From Pseudomonadota bacterium (lineage in GTDB: Bacteria > Pseudomonadota > Alphaproteobacteria > Azospirillales > Azospirillaceae): 64,000 nt of DNA. This document shows, piece by piece, positions 32,328 through 40,213 of the stretch. A model generated the notes under the pieces. It was not told the DNA's origin. It saw only the letters and a list, made by a program, of their open reading frames with translations, and ran no database searches. Position numbers and translations under genes: made by a program. The stretch covers positions 62,001-126,000 of the forward strand of contig JAFAFA010000073.1 of NCBI GenBank assembly GCA_023423695.1. Direction: 5' to 3'. Numbering within the stretch: the stretch's first letter is position 1; every line of letters starts with the position of its first letter.

Positions 32328-33161
32328 ATGACCGCAGCCCGCGCCGCCGCGGACATCCTTCACCGTGCCTCCGGCCGACGGCCGCGGGTCGGCATCGTGC
32401 TGGGCTCCGGCCTGGGCGGGATTGCCGACCGCATCGCCGACGGGATCGCCATTCCCTACACCGACATCGCCGGATTTCCGATCCCCAGCGTGTCCGGCCA
32501 TGCCGGGCGGCTGGTGGTCGGGCGGCTGGGCGGGGTCGAGGTCGCCTGCATGCAGGGCCGCGTCCATGCCTATGAGGGCAACGGCTTCGACGCGCTGAAG
32601 ACCGCGGTGCGGGCGCTGAAGCTGGCCGGCTGCGACACGCTGGTGCTGACGGCCGCCGTCGGATCGTTGCGGCTGGAGGTCGGGCCGGGTCGGCTGATGG
32701 CGATCACCGACCATCTGAACCTGCTGGGCGCCAACCCGCTGACCGGTCCGAACGACGAGGCCTTCGGCGAGCGCTTCCCCAGCATGACCGATGCCTGGGA
32801 CCCGGAGCTTCGCAGCCTGCTGAAGGAGGCGGCGGCCGGTCTCGCCATCGATCTGGCCGAGGGCGTCTATGCCGCCTATCCTGGCCCGTCCTTCGAGACG
32901 CCGGCGGAGGTGCGGATGATGAAGCTGTTGGGCGCCGATGCGGTCGGCATGTCCACCGTGCCGGAATGCATCGTCGCGCGCCATTGCGGCCTGCGGGTCG
33001 TCGGCTGCGCCGTCGTCACCAATCTGGGCGTCGGGCTCGGCGACGGGCCGGTCGACCATCACCAGACGCTGACCGCCGCATCGGCGGCAGCCGCCGACCT
33101 GGAGCGCCTGCTGGTCGGTTTCCTCGAACGCCTGCACGAAAAGGACGGGTCCCGGTCATGA
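32328..33161 (+). CDS. Purine nucleoside phosphorylase, trimeric type
   Basis: The product is 277 residues. Low-molecular-mass (trimeric) PNP motifs are GIVLGSGLGGIADRI (phosphate loop), SGHAGRLVVGRLGG, QGRVHAYEG, GPSFETPAEVRMM and MSTVPECIVARHCGLRVVG, with TNLGVG near the end. It splits purine (deoxy)nucleosides into base and (deoxy)ribose 1-phosphate. The deoC start overlaps its stop by 4 bases (ATGA), so deoxyribose units can be channelled to the aldolase. Confidence 0.93.
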   Translation: MTAARAAADILHRASGRRPRVGIVLGSGLGGIADRIADGIAIPYTDIAGFPIPSVSGHAGRLVVGRLGGVEVACMQGRVHAYEGNGFDALKTAVRALKLAGCDTLVLTAAVGSLRLEVGPGRLMAITDHLNLLGANPLTGPNDEAFGERFPSMTDAWDPELRSLLKEAAAGLAIDLAEGVYAAYPGPSFETPAEVRMMKLLGADAVGMSTVPECIVARHCGLRVVGCAVVTNLGVGLGDGPVDHHQTLTAASAAAADLERLLVGFLERLHEKDGSRS

Positions 33162-33997
33162 AACTGTCTGCCGACCTGCAAAGCGCGCTCGACGCCAGCG
33201 CCAACGCCCCGTCCGACGCCGCCCTGGCGCGCCGGGCCGTGGGCATGCTCGACCTCACCAGCCTGAACGGCGACGACACCGACCGCGTGGTTGAGGCGCT
33301 CTGCGCCCGCGCGGTCACCCTGGTCGGGCCGGTCGCCGCGGTCTGCGTCTGGGCGCGCTTCGTGCCCACCGCCCGCAAGGCGCTGAAGGGCACCCCGGTG
33401 AAGGTCGCCACCGTGGTGAATTTCCCCACCGGCGAAGCCGACGCATCGTCGGTGGCGGCGGAAACCCGGCGCGCCATCGCCGACGGAGCCGACGAGATCG
33501 ACGTGGTGCTGCCCTACAAGGCCTTCATCGACGGCGCCCGCACCCAGCCGATGAATGTCGTGAAAGCCTGCCGCGAGGCCTGCGCCGACAAGGCGTTGAT
33601 GAAAGTCATCCTGGAATCGGGCGCCTTCCCCGACGCCGACTTGCTGGCCTGGGCGGCACGCGACGCCATCGCCGCCGGTGCCGATTTCCTCAAGACCTCT
33701 ACCGGCAAGACCCAGCCGGCCGCGACCCTGCCGGCGGCGGCGGTGATGCTCGACAGCATCTATGAATCCGGCAAGACAGTCGGCTTCAAGGCATCCGGCG
33801 GCATCCGCGACGCGGCGGAGGCGGCACGCTATCTGGCGCTGGCCGACCATATCCTGGGCGACGGCTGGGCGACGCCGCAGACCTTCCGCTTCGGCGCCTC
33901 CAGCCTGCTCGACGCATTGCTGGCCGCCGCCGGCCATGGCGAGAGGGACGGCGAACGCGAGGGCGAGCGCGAACCGGCCCCGGCGGGAGGGTACTGA
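33158..33997 (+). CDS. deoC: Deoxyribose-phosphate aldolase
   Basis: The product is 279 residues. The ATG at 33,158 overlaps the PNP stop. The Schiff-base lysine is K179 in FLKTSTGKT and the second essential lysine is K211 in GFKASGGIRD; DEIDVVLPYK and KVILESG are also conserved. It cleaves 2-deoxyribose 5-phosphate to glyceraldehyde 3-phosphate and acetaldehyde. The last 20 residues are charged (repeated Glu-Arg) and not conserved. No phosphopentomutase gene is visible in the operon. Confidence 0.95.
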   Translation: MKLSADLQSALDASANAPSDAALARRAVGMLDLTSLNGDDTDRVVEALCARAVTLVGPVAAVCVWARFVPTARKALKGTPVKVATVVNFPTGEADASSVAAETRRAIADGADEIDVVLPYKAFIDGARTQPMNVVKACREACADKALMKVILESGAFPDADLLAWAARDAIAAGADFLKTSTGKTQPAATLPAAAVMLDSIYESGKTVGFKASGGIRDAAEAARYLALADHILGDGWATPQTFRFGASSLLDALLAAAGHGERDGEREGEREPAPAGGY

Positions 33998-34000
33998 GGC

Positions 34001-35320
34001 ATGCTTCCGCAGGAGATCGTCCGTGCCAAGCGCGACGGCCAGCCGTTGGACGACGCCACCATCCAGGACTTCGTGCGCGGCATCACCGACGGCCGCGTCT
34101 CGGAATCCCAGGCCGCGGCCTTCGCCATGGCCGTCTTCTTCCGCGGCATGAGCCTGGACGAACGGGTGGCGCTGACCCGCGCCATGCGCGATTCCGGCAC
34201 GGTGATGGAATGGAAGTCGCTGAGCCTGCCCGGCCCGGTCATCGACAAGCATTCCACCGGCGGCGTCGGCGACAAGGTCAGCCTCATCCTGGCGCCGATG
34301 CTGGCGGCCTGCGGCGGTTTCGTGCCGATGGTGTCGGGGCGCGGGCTGGGCCACACCGGCGGCACGCTCGACAAGTTCGAGAGCATCCCCGGCTACCGGG
34401 CCAAGCCCGACAACGAGCTGCTGCGCCGGGTGGTGAAGGAGGTCGGCTGCGCGGTGATCGGCGCCACCGACGACATCGCCCCGGCCGACAAGCGGCTCTA
34501 CGCCATCCGCGACGTGACGGCGACGGTCGAATCGCTCGACCTCATCACCGCGTCGATCCTGTCGAAGAAGCTCGCCGCCGGGCTGGACGCGCTGGTGATG
34601 GACGTGAAGTTCGGCACCGGCGCCTTCATGCAGCGGTTCGAAGATGCCGAAGCCTTGGCGGACAGCATCGTCACGGTGTCGAAGGGCGCCGGCCTGCCGG
34701 CGGTGGCACTGCTGACCGACATGAACGAGGTGCTGGGCCGCAGCGCCGGCAATGCGCTGGAAATGCGCGAGTGCCTCGCCATCCTGCGCGGCGAGCCGGC
34801 CGACCCGCGGCTCTACGAGGTGACGGCGGCGCTGGCGGCGGAACTGCTGGCGCTTGCCGGGCTGGCCCCGGACGCTACGGCCGGACGCGCCATGGCCGAC
34901 CGCGCCATCGCCGGCGGCGAGGCGGCGGAGCGGTTCGCCCGCATGGTGAAGGCGCTCGGCGGACCGGCCGACCTGCTGGAGCAGCCGGACCGCCATCTGG
35001 AATCCGCGCCCATCGTCCGTCCGGTCTTCGCCGAACGCAGCGGCTACGTCGGTGCCATCGACACCCGCGGGGTCGGCATGGCGGTGGTGGCGCTGGGCGG
35101 CGGCCGGACCAAGACCACCGATGCCATCGACTTCGCCGTCGGCTTCGACGAGATCGCCGGGCTGGGCGATGCCGTGGGGCCGGGCGAGCGGCCGCTGGCG
35201 GTCCTGCATGCCCGGACGGAGGCGCAGGCCGAGGAGGCCGAACGCCGCCTGCGGGCTTCGGTCACGGTGGCCGACACGGCGCCGGCACGTGGGCCGCTGA
35301 TTGCGAAACGCCTGGGGTAA
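34001..35320 (+). CDS. deoA: Thymidine phosphorylase
   Basis: The product is 439 residues with GGGAGG upstream of the ATG. The signature IDKHSTGGVGDKVSLIL and VSGRGLGHTGGTLDKFE, with ITASILSKKLAAGLDALVMD and KFGTGAFM, place it in the DeoA group. It phosphorolyses thymidine and deoxyuridine. It is the last gene of the nucleoside operon and is followed by a strong hairpin before the convergent pncB. Confidence 0.95.
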   Translation: MLPQEIVRAKRDGQPLDDATIQDFVRGITDGRVSESQAAAFAMAVFFRGMSLDERVALTRAMRDSGTVMEWKSLSLPGPVIDKHSTGGVGDKVSLILAPMLAACGGFVPMVSGRGLGHTGGTLDKFESIPGYRAKPDNELLRRVVKEVGCAVIGATDDIAPADKRLYAIRDVTATVESLDLITASILSKKLAAGLDALVMDVKFGTGAFMQRFEDAEALADSIVTVSKGAGLPAVALLTDMNEVLGRSAGNALEMRECLAILRGEPADPRLYEVTAALAAELLALAGLAPDATAGRAMADRAIAGGEAAERFARMVKALGGPADLLEQPDRHLESAPIVRPVFAERSGYVGAIDTRGVGMAVVALGGGRTKTTDAIDFAVGFDEIAGLGDAVGPGERPLAVLHARTEAQAEEAERRLRASVTVADTAPARGPLIAKRLG

Positions 35321-35334
35321 ATTGCTCCCACCCT

Positions 35335-35364
35335 GACCCTCCCCCGCTGGGCGGGGGAGGGGAT
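35335..35364. terminator. Hairpin between convergent deoA and pncB
   Basis: CCCTCCCCCGC, then TG, then GGCGGGGGAGGGG forms a strong GC stem in the 66 bases between the two convergent stops. There is no long T-run. It probably stops transcription from both sides, although it also resembles one arm of the GC-rich repeats seen elsewhere in the window. Confidence 0.5.
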
Positions 35365-35386
35365 TAAGGTCCGGGAGCGGGAAGCC

Positions 35387-36580
35387 CTACCGCCGGAACA
35401 GGAACTCGCGGCCGACCTTCACGCGGCGTTCGCCGTCATACTCGATGATGTCGGCGGTCGCGTAGGTCTCGTTCCAGCGTTCGGGCAGGTAGCTGCCGGT
35501 GCCGATCACGTCCACCGGCGCGTTGGCCTCCGCCATCAGGCGGCATTTGGCCGGGCCGAAGCCGCTGCTGGCGACGATCTTCACCGCCGGGAAGCCGGCC
35601 TCGTCCAACCGTTCGCGCACATAATGGATCGCCGCCGCCGACACGCCGGTGCCGATCAGGTAGCGCAATTGGGTTTCGTCGCGATAGCCGCGGATGGCAT
35701 GCGGCGCATGGCGCTCCAGCACGGCATAGGAGCCGGGCGGATCGAGCCCCTCGACGAAACGCCCGCCGGAGGTGTCGAGCCGCAGCGCCAGCTTGCCCTG
35801 GGCGGCCAGTTGCGGAAAGCGGCGGCAGACCTCCAACCCGTCGGTGATCTCGCGGCCGAAATAATCGACCAGCACGGTCAGGGGCAGATCCGGGAAGGTC
35901 TCGTGGAACATCTCCGCCGCGCGCACGGTCGAACCGGCATAGCCGATCAGGGCGTGCGGCATGGTGCCCATGCCCTTCTCCTGCCCGAAATAGGCGGCGG
36001 TGGCGTCGGTGGCGTTGCCGATGAAGCCCTTGGCGCCGACCTTGCGCTTGGCCCGGTCCGAACCGACGGAGGCGGCATAGGCCATCATCTCCGCCATCTC
36101 CGTCCCGGCGCAGTGGCGGGCGTCCATGGCGAGGAAGGCGACCTTCGGCAGGTCGGCGCACATGGTGAAGGCGTTGTAGGCCGCGACGCTGGCGGGGCCC
36201 AGCTTCTGCAGGATGATCGTCTCGCAATCGACCAGATGGTAGAAGGAGCCGGTGACGTACATGATCGGCTCGCCGGCGCCGACCCATTTGCCCTCGGGGT
36301 AGTTCAGCTCGATCTGGAACGTCGTGTTGCGCTCGCGCGCCACCGCCTCCAGCCATTCCACCGCCAGACGCGGGGCGCAGACCACCGGGCGCCGCATGAA
36401 GATGGCATAGGTGACGGTCTTGTCGCCGAACTTGCCCACCGCTTCCTTGGTGCGGCGGAAATAGGTGTCCGTCCAGTCGGGGACCTGGGCGGAGGACGGG
36501 TTGAGGGCGGTCGGCCCTTTGCCGGCCATTCCGCTTCCCGCTGCCCGGTTGCCAACTGATCGGTTGTCGGTGCTGCTCAT
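35387..36580 (-). CDS. pncB: Nicotinate phosphoribosyltransferase
   Basis: The product is 397 residues from the ATG at 36,580, which has GAGGGTG upstream; an ATG 16 codons earlier is less well supported. Conserved regions include GEPIMYVTGSFYHLVDCETI, the Pi/PRPP region RLDTSGGRFVEG, and KIVASSGFGPAKC. It converts nicotinate and PRPP to NaMN in NAD salvage. It does not belong to the nucleoside operon (opposite strand), but both are salvage functions. Confidence 0.88.
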   Translation of the reverse strand: MSSTDNRSVGNRAAGSGMAGKGPTALNPSSAQVPDWTDTYFRRTKEAVGKFGDKTVTYAIFMRRPVVCAPRLAVEWLEAVARERNTTFQIELNYPEGKWVGAGEPIMYVTGSFYHLVDCETIILQKLGPASVAAYNAFTMCADLPKVAFLAMDARHCAGTEMAEMMAYAASVGSDRAKRKVGAKGFIGNATDATAAYFGQEKGMGTMPHALIGYAGSTVRAAEMFHETFPDLPLTVLVDYFGREITDGLEVCRRFPQLAAQGKLALRLDTSGGRFVEGLDPPGSYAVLERHAPHAIRGYRDETQLRYLIGTGVSAAAIHYVRERLDEAGFPAVKIVASSGFGPAKCRLMAEANAPVDVIGTGSYLPERWNETYATADIIEYDGERRVKVGREFLFRR

Positions 36581-36702
36581 CCCGGTCACCCTCGCCTTCC
36601 GCCCCTGTCCGCGCCTGTGTCTGCGCATTGTTTCGCGATGCTTCGTTCTGGATGGCCCGGCCGCCGGACAGGGCAGCCGGCCGGTTGTGTTGGAATCCCA
36701 GC

Positions 36703-36731
36703 ATTATACGCCCCGGGCGGGCGGGGGAAGA
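36703..36731 (-). promoter_or_regulatory. Candidate pncB promoter
   Basis: A perfect -10 box TATAAT lies at 36,708-36,703 on the minus strand. The sequence 17 bases upstream (TCTTCC) is a poor -35. It is the only strong -10 in the pncB leader. Confidence 0.35.
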
Positions 36732-36894
36732 GGCTTCCCATCCCGTCAACCCGGAACGGATGGCAGCGTTGCATTTTCCGGTGGGATTTCCGATGCCGGC
36801 ATCTGCGGCAAACGGATCAAATGCCCGTCAAATCACCGTGCGGATGCTGCAGTCGTTGCCTTCTTTCACCTGCCGCATTCAGAGAAAAACCAGA

Positions 36895-36937
36895 TCAAAT
36901 ACCGTTATTTGACCTACCCCTTCCGCGCTTTTACAGT
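36895..36937 (+). promoter_or_regulatory. Promoter with overlapping palindrome, FliL-like gene 1
   Basis: TTGACC (36,909-36,914), 17 bases, then TACAGT (36,932-36,937) fits a sigma-70-type promoter. The perfect palindrome TCAAATACCGTTATTTGA (36,895-36,912) overlaps the -35 box, a position where a bound dimer would block or assist polymerase. The second FliL-like gene has a similar TATTTGACC block. Confidence 0.55.
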
Positions 36938-36977
36938 CGTCGCACAGGCTTCGATCGCAACAGGGCGGCTGAACGGA

Positions 36978-37478
36978 ATGGCGAAGACGACCGCGACCGC
37001 CGAATCGGCTCCGCCCGCGCTGCCCTCCTTCGAAGGGACGGGGAACCGGATCGTTCTGGCACTGATCGGGCTGATGCTTGCCTTCGCCGGCGCCGGGGTC
37101 GGCGGCGCGCTGCTGCTTCGGCCGGCCCCCGCCCAGGGCGCCTTCGCCGCGCCCCGGATCGACACGGCACCGGCCCCCGCGGTCTACGCCGCCCTGCCCA
37201 CCCTGACACTCACCCTGAACGATGGCCGGCGCCTGCAGGAATTGCGGCTGCGCGCGGTGCTGGAGTTCGATGCGGCGACGCCGATGGAGACGGTCACCCC
37301 CCACCTGCCGCGCATCGCCGACGCCATCAGCCGGCGCCTGCTGGAGGTCGATCCGGCCGAACTGCGCGGCGCCGAGGGCCCGACCTATGTCAAGGACGCG
37401 CTGCGCCACGTCGCCAACAAGGCCATGCGCCCTCTGAAGCTTCGACAAGTGCTGATCCAGGATATGCTGCTGCGCTGA
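36978..37478 (+). CDS. FliL-like membrane protein, copy 1
   Basis: The product is 166 residues from the ATG at 36,978 (the frame is open further up). One transmembrane helix at about 25-47 (IVLALIGLMLAFAGAGVGGA) is followed by a periplasmic domain with the FliL pattern: YAALPTLTLTLNDGRRLQEL then LRAVLEFDAATPMETVTPHL, DAISRRLLEVDPAELRG and VLIQDMLLR. FliL proteins act at the flagellar motor. No flagellar genes are nearby, so this is an orphan copy. Confidence 0.8.
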   Translation: MAKTTATAESAPPALPSFEGTGNRIVLALIGLMLAFAGAGVGGALLLRPAPAQGAFAAPRIDTAPAPAVYAALPTLTLTLNDGRRLQELRLRAVLEFDAATPMETVTPHLPRIADAISRRLLEVDPAELRGAEGPTYVKDALRHVANKAMRPLKLRQVLIQDMLLR

Positions 37479-37597
37479 CGGCGCGCTTCCCAACGCCCCT
37501 TGCCTCCCCATATCCTGCCCGACCACATCCAGCAGGTCCGCGAGCGTTCGCAGGGCCCGTTCGTGGGACAAGGGTCAAGTTGCGGAAGGAGACGGCT

Positions 37598-38965
37598 GTG
37601 GCCGAGTTCGATTTCGACCTCTTCACCATCGGGGCGGGGTCCGGGGGCGTCGCCGCAAGCCGGCGCGCCGCGTCCTACGGCGCTAAGGTCGCGATCTGCG
37701 AAGGCAGCCGCGTTGGCGGCACCTGCGTGATCCGCGGCTGCGTCCCGAAGAAGCTGCTGGTCTACGCCGCCCAGTTCCGCGACGGTTTCGAGGATTCCTG
37801 CGGCTATGGCTGGAGTTCCCACACGCCGGCTTTCGACTGGGAAACGCTGATCTCGCGCAAGGACCGCGAGATCGACCGGCTGAACGGCATCTACATCACC
37901 ATGCTGAAGAACTCCGGCGTAACCCTGTACGAGGGGTTCGGCCGGATCGTCGATCCCCATACGGTGGAGGTCGACGGCAAGCGCTATACCGCCCGCAACA
38001 TCCTGATCGCCACCGGCGGCTGGCCGTCGCTGCCGCCGATCGAGGGGATCGAGCATGCCGCGACCTCCAACGAGGCGCTTCACCTCGAAAAGCTTCCCCA
38101 TTCCGTTCTGATCATCGGCGGCGGCTACATCGCGGTGGAATTCGCCAGCATCTTCCGCGGGCTGGGCGCCGAAGTGACGCTGATGATCCGCGGCGACGAT
38201 TTGCTGAACGGGTTCGACGACGACATCCGCGTGGCCCTGGCGCAGGAGATGCGCAAGCGCGGCATCAACATCGTCTCGCGCTGCAAGCCGGTGAAGCTGG
38301 AAAAGGGTGCCGGCGGCTATACCCTGACCGATCACATGGGCCGCGAGCATTCGGCGGGCTTGGTGATGGCCGCCACCGGACGGCGCCCGAACACGAAGAA
38401 TCTCGGCCTGGAAGAGGTCGGCATCACCCTGAACGAGGCCGGCGCGATCCCGGTCGACGAATGGTCGCGCACCGGCGTGGACAGCATCTACGCCATCGGC
38501 GACGTGACCGACCGCATGGCGCTGACCCCCATCGCCATCGCCGAGGGCCGCGCCCTGGCCGAGACGCTGTTCAACGACAACCCGATGCACATCGGCTACG
38601 ACAATGTGCCGACCGCGGTGTTCTCGCTGCCGCCGCTGGGCACCGTCGGACTGACGGAGATGCAGGCCCGCGCCAAATACGCGCAGGTCGACATCTACAA
38701 GGCCGGCTTCCGCCCGATGAAGCACGCCCTGTCCGGCCGGGACGAGCGGGTGCTGATGAAGCTGGTGGTCGACGGCGAGAGCCAGCGCGTGCTGGGCTGC
38801 CACATGATGGGCATGGATGCGCCGGAGATGATGCAGCCGCTGGCCATCGCGCTGAACTGCGGCGCCACCAAGCGCGACTTCGACCGCACCATCGCACTTC
38901 ATCCCTCCACCTCGGAGGAATTCGTGCTGATGCGCGAGAAGGCGGAGCCGGAAAAGAAGATTTGA
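37598..38965 (+). CDS. gor: Glutathione-disulfide reductase
   Basis: The product is 455 residues. It starts at GTG 37,598, preceded by GGAAGGAG at 37,583-37,590. The N-terminal FAD site is TIGAGSGGVAASRRAASYGA. The redox-active disulfide is C43/C48 in GTCVIRGCVPKK. The NAD(P)H site is IIGGGYIAVEFASIFRGLG, and the C-terminal His-Glu is in IALHPSTSEEFV. MIRGDDLL fits the NADPH-binding region of glutathione reductases. It reduces GSSG in the cytoplasm. It ends in a strong terminator. Confidence 0.92.
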   Translation: MAEFDFDLFTIGAGSGGVAASRRAASYGAKVAICEGSRVGGTCVIRGCVPKKLLVYAAQFRDGFEDSCGYGWSSHTPAFDWETLISRKDREIDRLNGIYITMLKNSGVTLYEGFGRIVDPHTVEVDGKRYTARNILIATGGWPSLPPIEGIEHAATSNEALHLEKLPHSVLIIGGGYIAVEFASIFRGLGAEVTLMIRGDDLLNGFDDDIRVALAQEMRKRGINIVSRCKPVKLEKGAGGYTLTDHMGREHSAGLVMAATGRRPNTKNLGLEEVGITLNEAGAIPVDEWSRTGVDSIYAIGDVTDRMALTPIAIAEGRALAETLFNDNPMHIGYDNVPTAVFSLPPLGTVGLTEMQARAKYAQVDIYKAGFRPMKHALSGRDERVLMKLVVDGESQRVLGCHMMGMDAPEMMQPLAIALNCGATKRDFDRTIALHPSTSEEFVLMREKAEPEKKI

Positions 38966-38990
38966 CCGCTTGAAAGATGTGGCTGCTGGA

Positions 38991-39031
38991 GAGGCGGCGC
39001 GAGGGGAACCACCCCTTCGCGCCGCCTTTTT
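38991..39031 (+). terminator. Intrinsic terminator after gor
   Basis: The stem is GGCGGCGCGAGGGG, loop AACCA, then CCCCTTCGCGCCGCC, followed by TTTTT. It has classic rho-independent form and stops gor transcription before the catalase promoter. Confidence 0.92.
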
Positions 39032-39095
39032 CGTGGACTCACGTCTTCCGCCATGCACCGGGAGTCATAGCACGCCAAGACAGGGCATTTTTCCT

Positions 39096-39120
39096 GGAAC
39101 GCTTCTAAAGATTGCGGGTT
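39096..39120 (+). promoter_or_regulatory. EcfG-type general stress promoter of Mn-catalase
   Basis: GGAAC (39,096-39,100), 17 bases, then GTT (39,118-39,120) matches the alphaproteobacterial EcfG consensus GGAAC-N16/17-CGTT except for one base. It lies about 130 bases before the catalase start and after the gor terminator, leaving a leader of roughly 125 bases. Confidence 0.6.
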
Positions 39121-39252
39121 GAGGACGGGTGAGCGATCCGGAACGGCACGTCCTGCTGGTCTCCCCTGCATCCCCGGCGATGGGCCGGTCCGGATTTCTC
39201 CGATCCTCGGCCCCTGCCAGACGGGCCATCAGACGCAGGAGGAGTCCCTCGC

Positions 39253-40155
39253 ATGTTCATGCATAACAAAAAGCTCATGTACACGGTGCGCGTGTCGGAG
39301 CCCAACCCGGTGCTCGCCAGCCTGATGCTGGAGCAGTTCGGCGGCCCGCAGGGTGAACTCGCCGCGGCCATGCGCTACTTCACCCAGGGTCTGGCCGACG
39401 AGGATCCGGGCCGCAAGGACATGCTGATCGACATCGCGACCGAGGAACTGAGCCACCTGGAGGTGATCGGCTCCATCGTCGCCATGCTGACCAAGGGCGC
39501 CAAGGGCAAGCTGGCCGAGGGGGCGGAGGAGACCGCCGACCTCTACGCCAACATCACCCAGGGCAACGGCAGCCACACCCTGTCGCTTCTGTATGGCGGC
39601 GGTCCCGCCCTGGTGAATTCGGCCGGCCAACTGTGGACCGGCGGCTACATCGACAGCATCGGCGATCCGACGGCCGATCTGCGCTCCAACATCGCGGCGG
39701 AATCGCGCGCCAAGATCATCTACGAGCGCCTGATCAACGTCACCAACGATCCGGGTGTGAAGGATGCGCTGGGCTTCCTGATGACCCGCGAGATCGCCCA
39801 CCAGAAGAGCTTCGAGAAGGCACTGTACTCCATCGACAACAACTTCCCGCCGGGCAAGCTGCCGGGCAAGCCGGAATACACCGACAAGTACTACAACATG
39901 AGCCAGGGCGAGGGCGACATGCGCGGCCCCTGGAACCAGGGCGCCCAGTGGGAGTTCGTGGACGTCAAGATGGGCGACGCTCCGGTCAACGGCGGTGACG
40001 GCAACCCGACGGTCAAGCTGGCCGCGTCGGAGATGGCCGCGGTCAACGCCGTGGCCGCCCGCACCATGTCCAAGCCGGACGCCGATCCGACCACCGGTGC
40101 CGACCTGGGTGCCGGGCCGGGCGCCGGCAAGACCAAGACCACCACCGGGAGCTGA
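39253..40155 (+). CDS. Manganese catalase
   Basis: The product is 300 residues. A strong AGGAGGAG site (39,238-39,245) precedes the ATG. The fold is that of dimanganese catalases: E35 in GPQGELAAAMRYF, E65/E66-H69 in ATEELSHLEVIG, and a later metal-ligand helix VLDALGFLMTREIAHQKSFE-like, ending with GEGDMRGPWNQGAQWEFVD. It disproportionates H2O2 without heme. The last 35 residues are low-complexity (Asp, Thr, Gly). An EcfG-like promoter upstream links it to general stress, with gor just upstream. Confidence 0.95.
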   Translation: MFMHNKKLMYTVRVSEPNPVLASLMLEQFGGPQGELAAAMRYFTQGLADEDPGRKDMLIDIATEELSHLEVIGSIVAMLTKGAKGKLAEGAEETADLYANITQGNGSHTLSLLYGGGPALVNSAGQLWTGGYIDSIGDPTADLRSNIAAESRAKIIYERLINVTNDPGVKDALGFLMTREIAHQKSFEKALYSIDNNFPPGKLPGKPEYTDKYYNMSQGEGDMRGPWNQGAQWEFVDVKMGDAPVNGGDGNPTVKLAASEMAAVNAVAARTMSKPDADPTTGADLGAGPGAGKTKTTTGS

Positions 40156-40183
40156 CCGCCTACTCTCCCGGCCTCTCCTGCAA

Positions 40184-40213
40184 CGCCGTCCCCGTCACTG
40201 CGCGGGGACGGCG
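40184..40213. terminator. Hairpin between convergent catalase and AmpG genes
   Basis: CGCCGTCCCCG and CGGGGACGGCG form an 11-base stem with a short loop. It lies at the end of the convergent pair and includes the AmpG stop. It has no T-run but is well placed to act in both directions. Confidence 0.5.
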
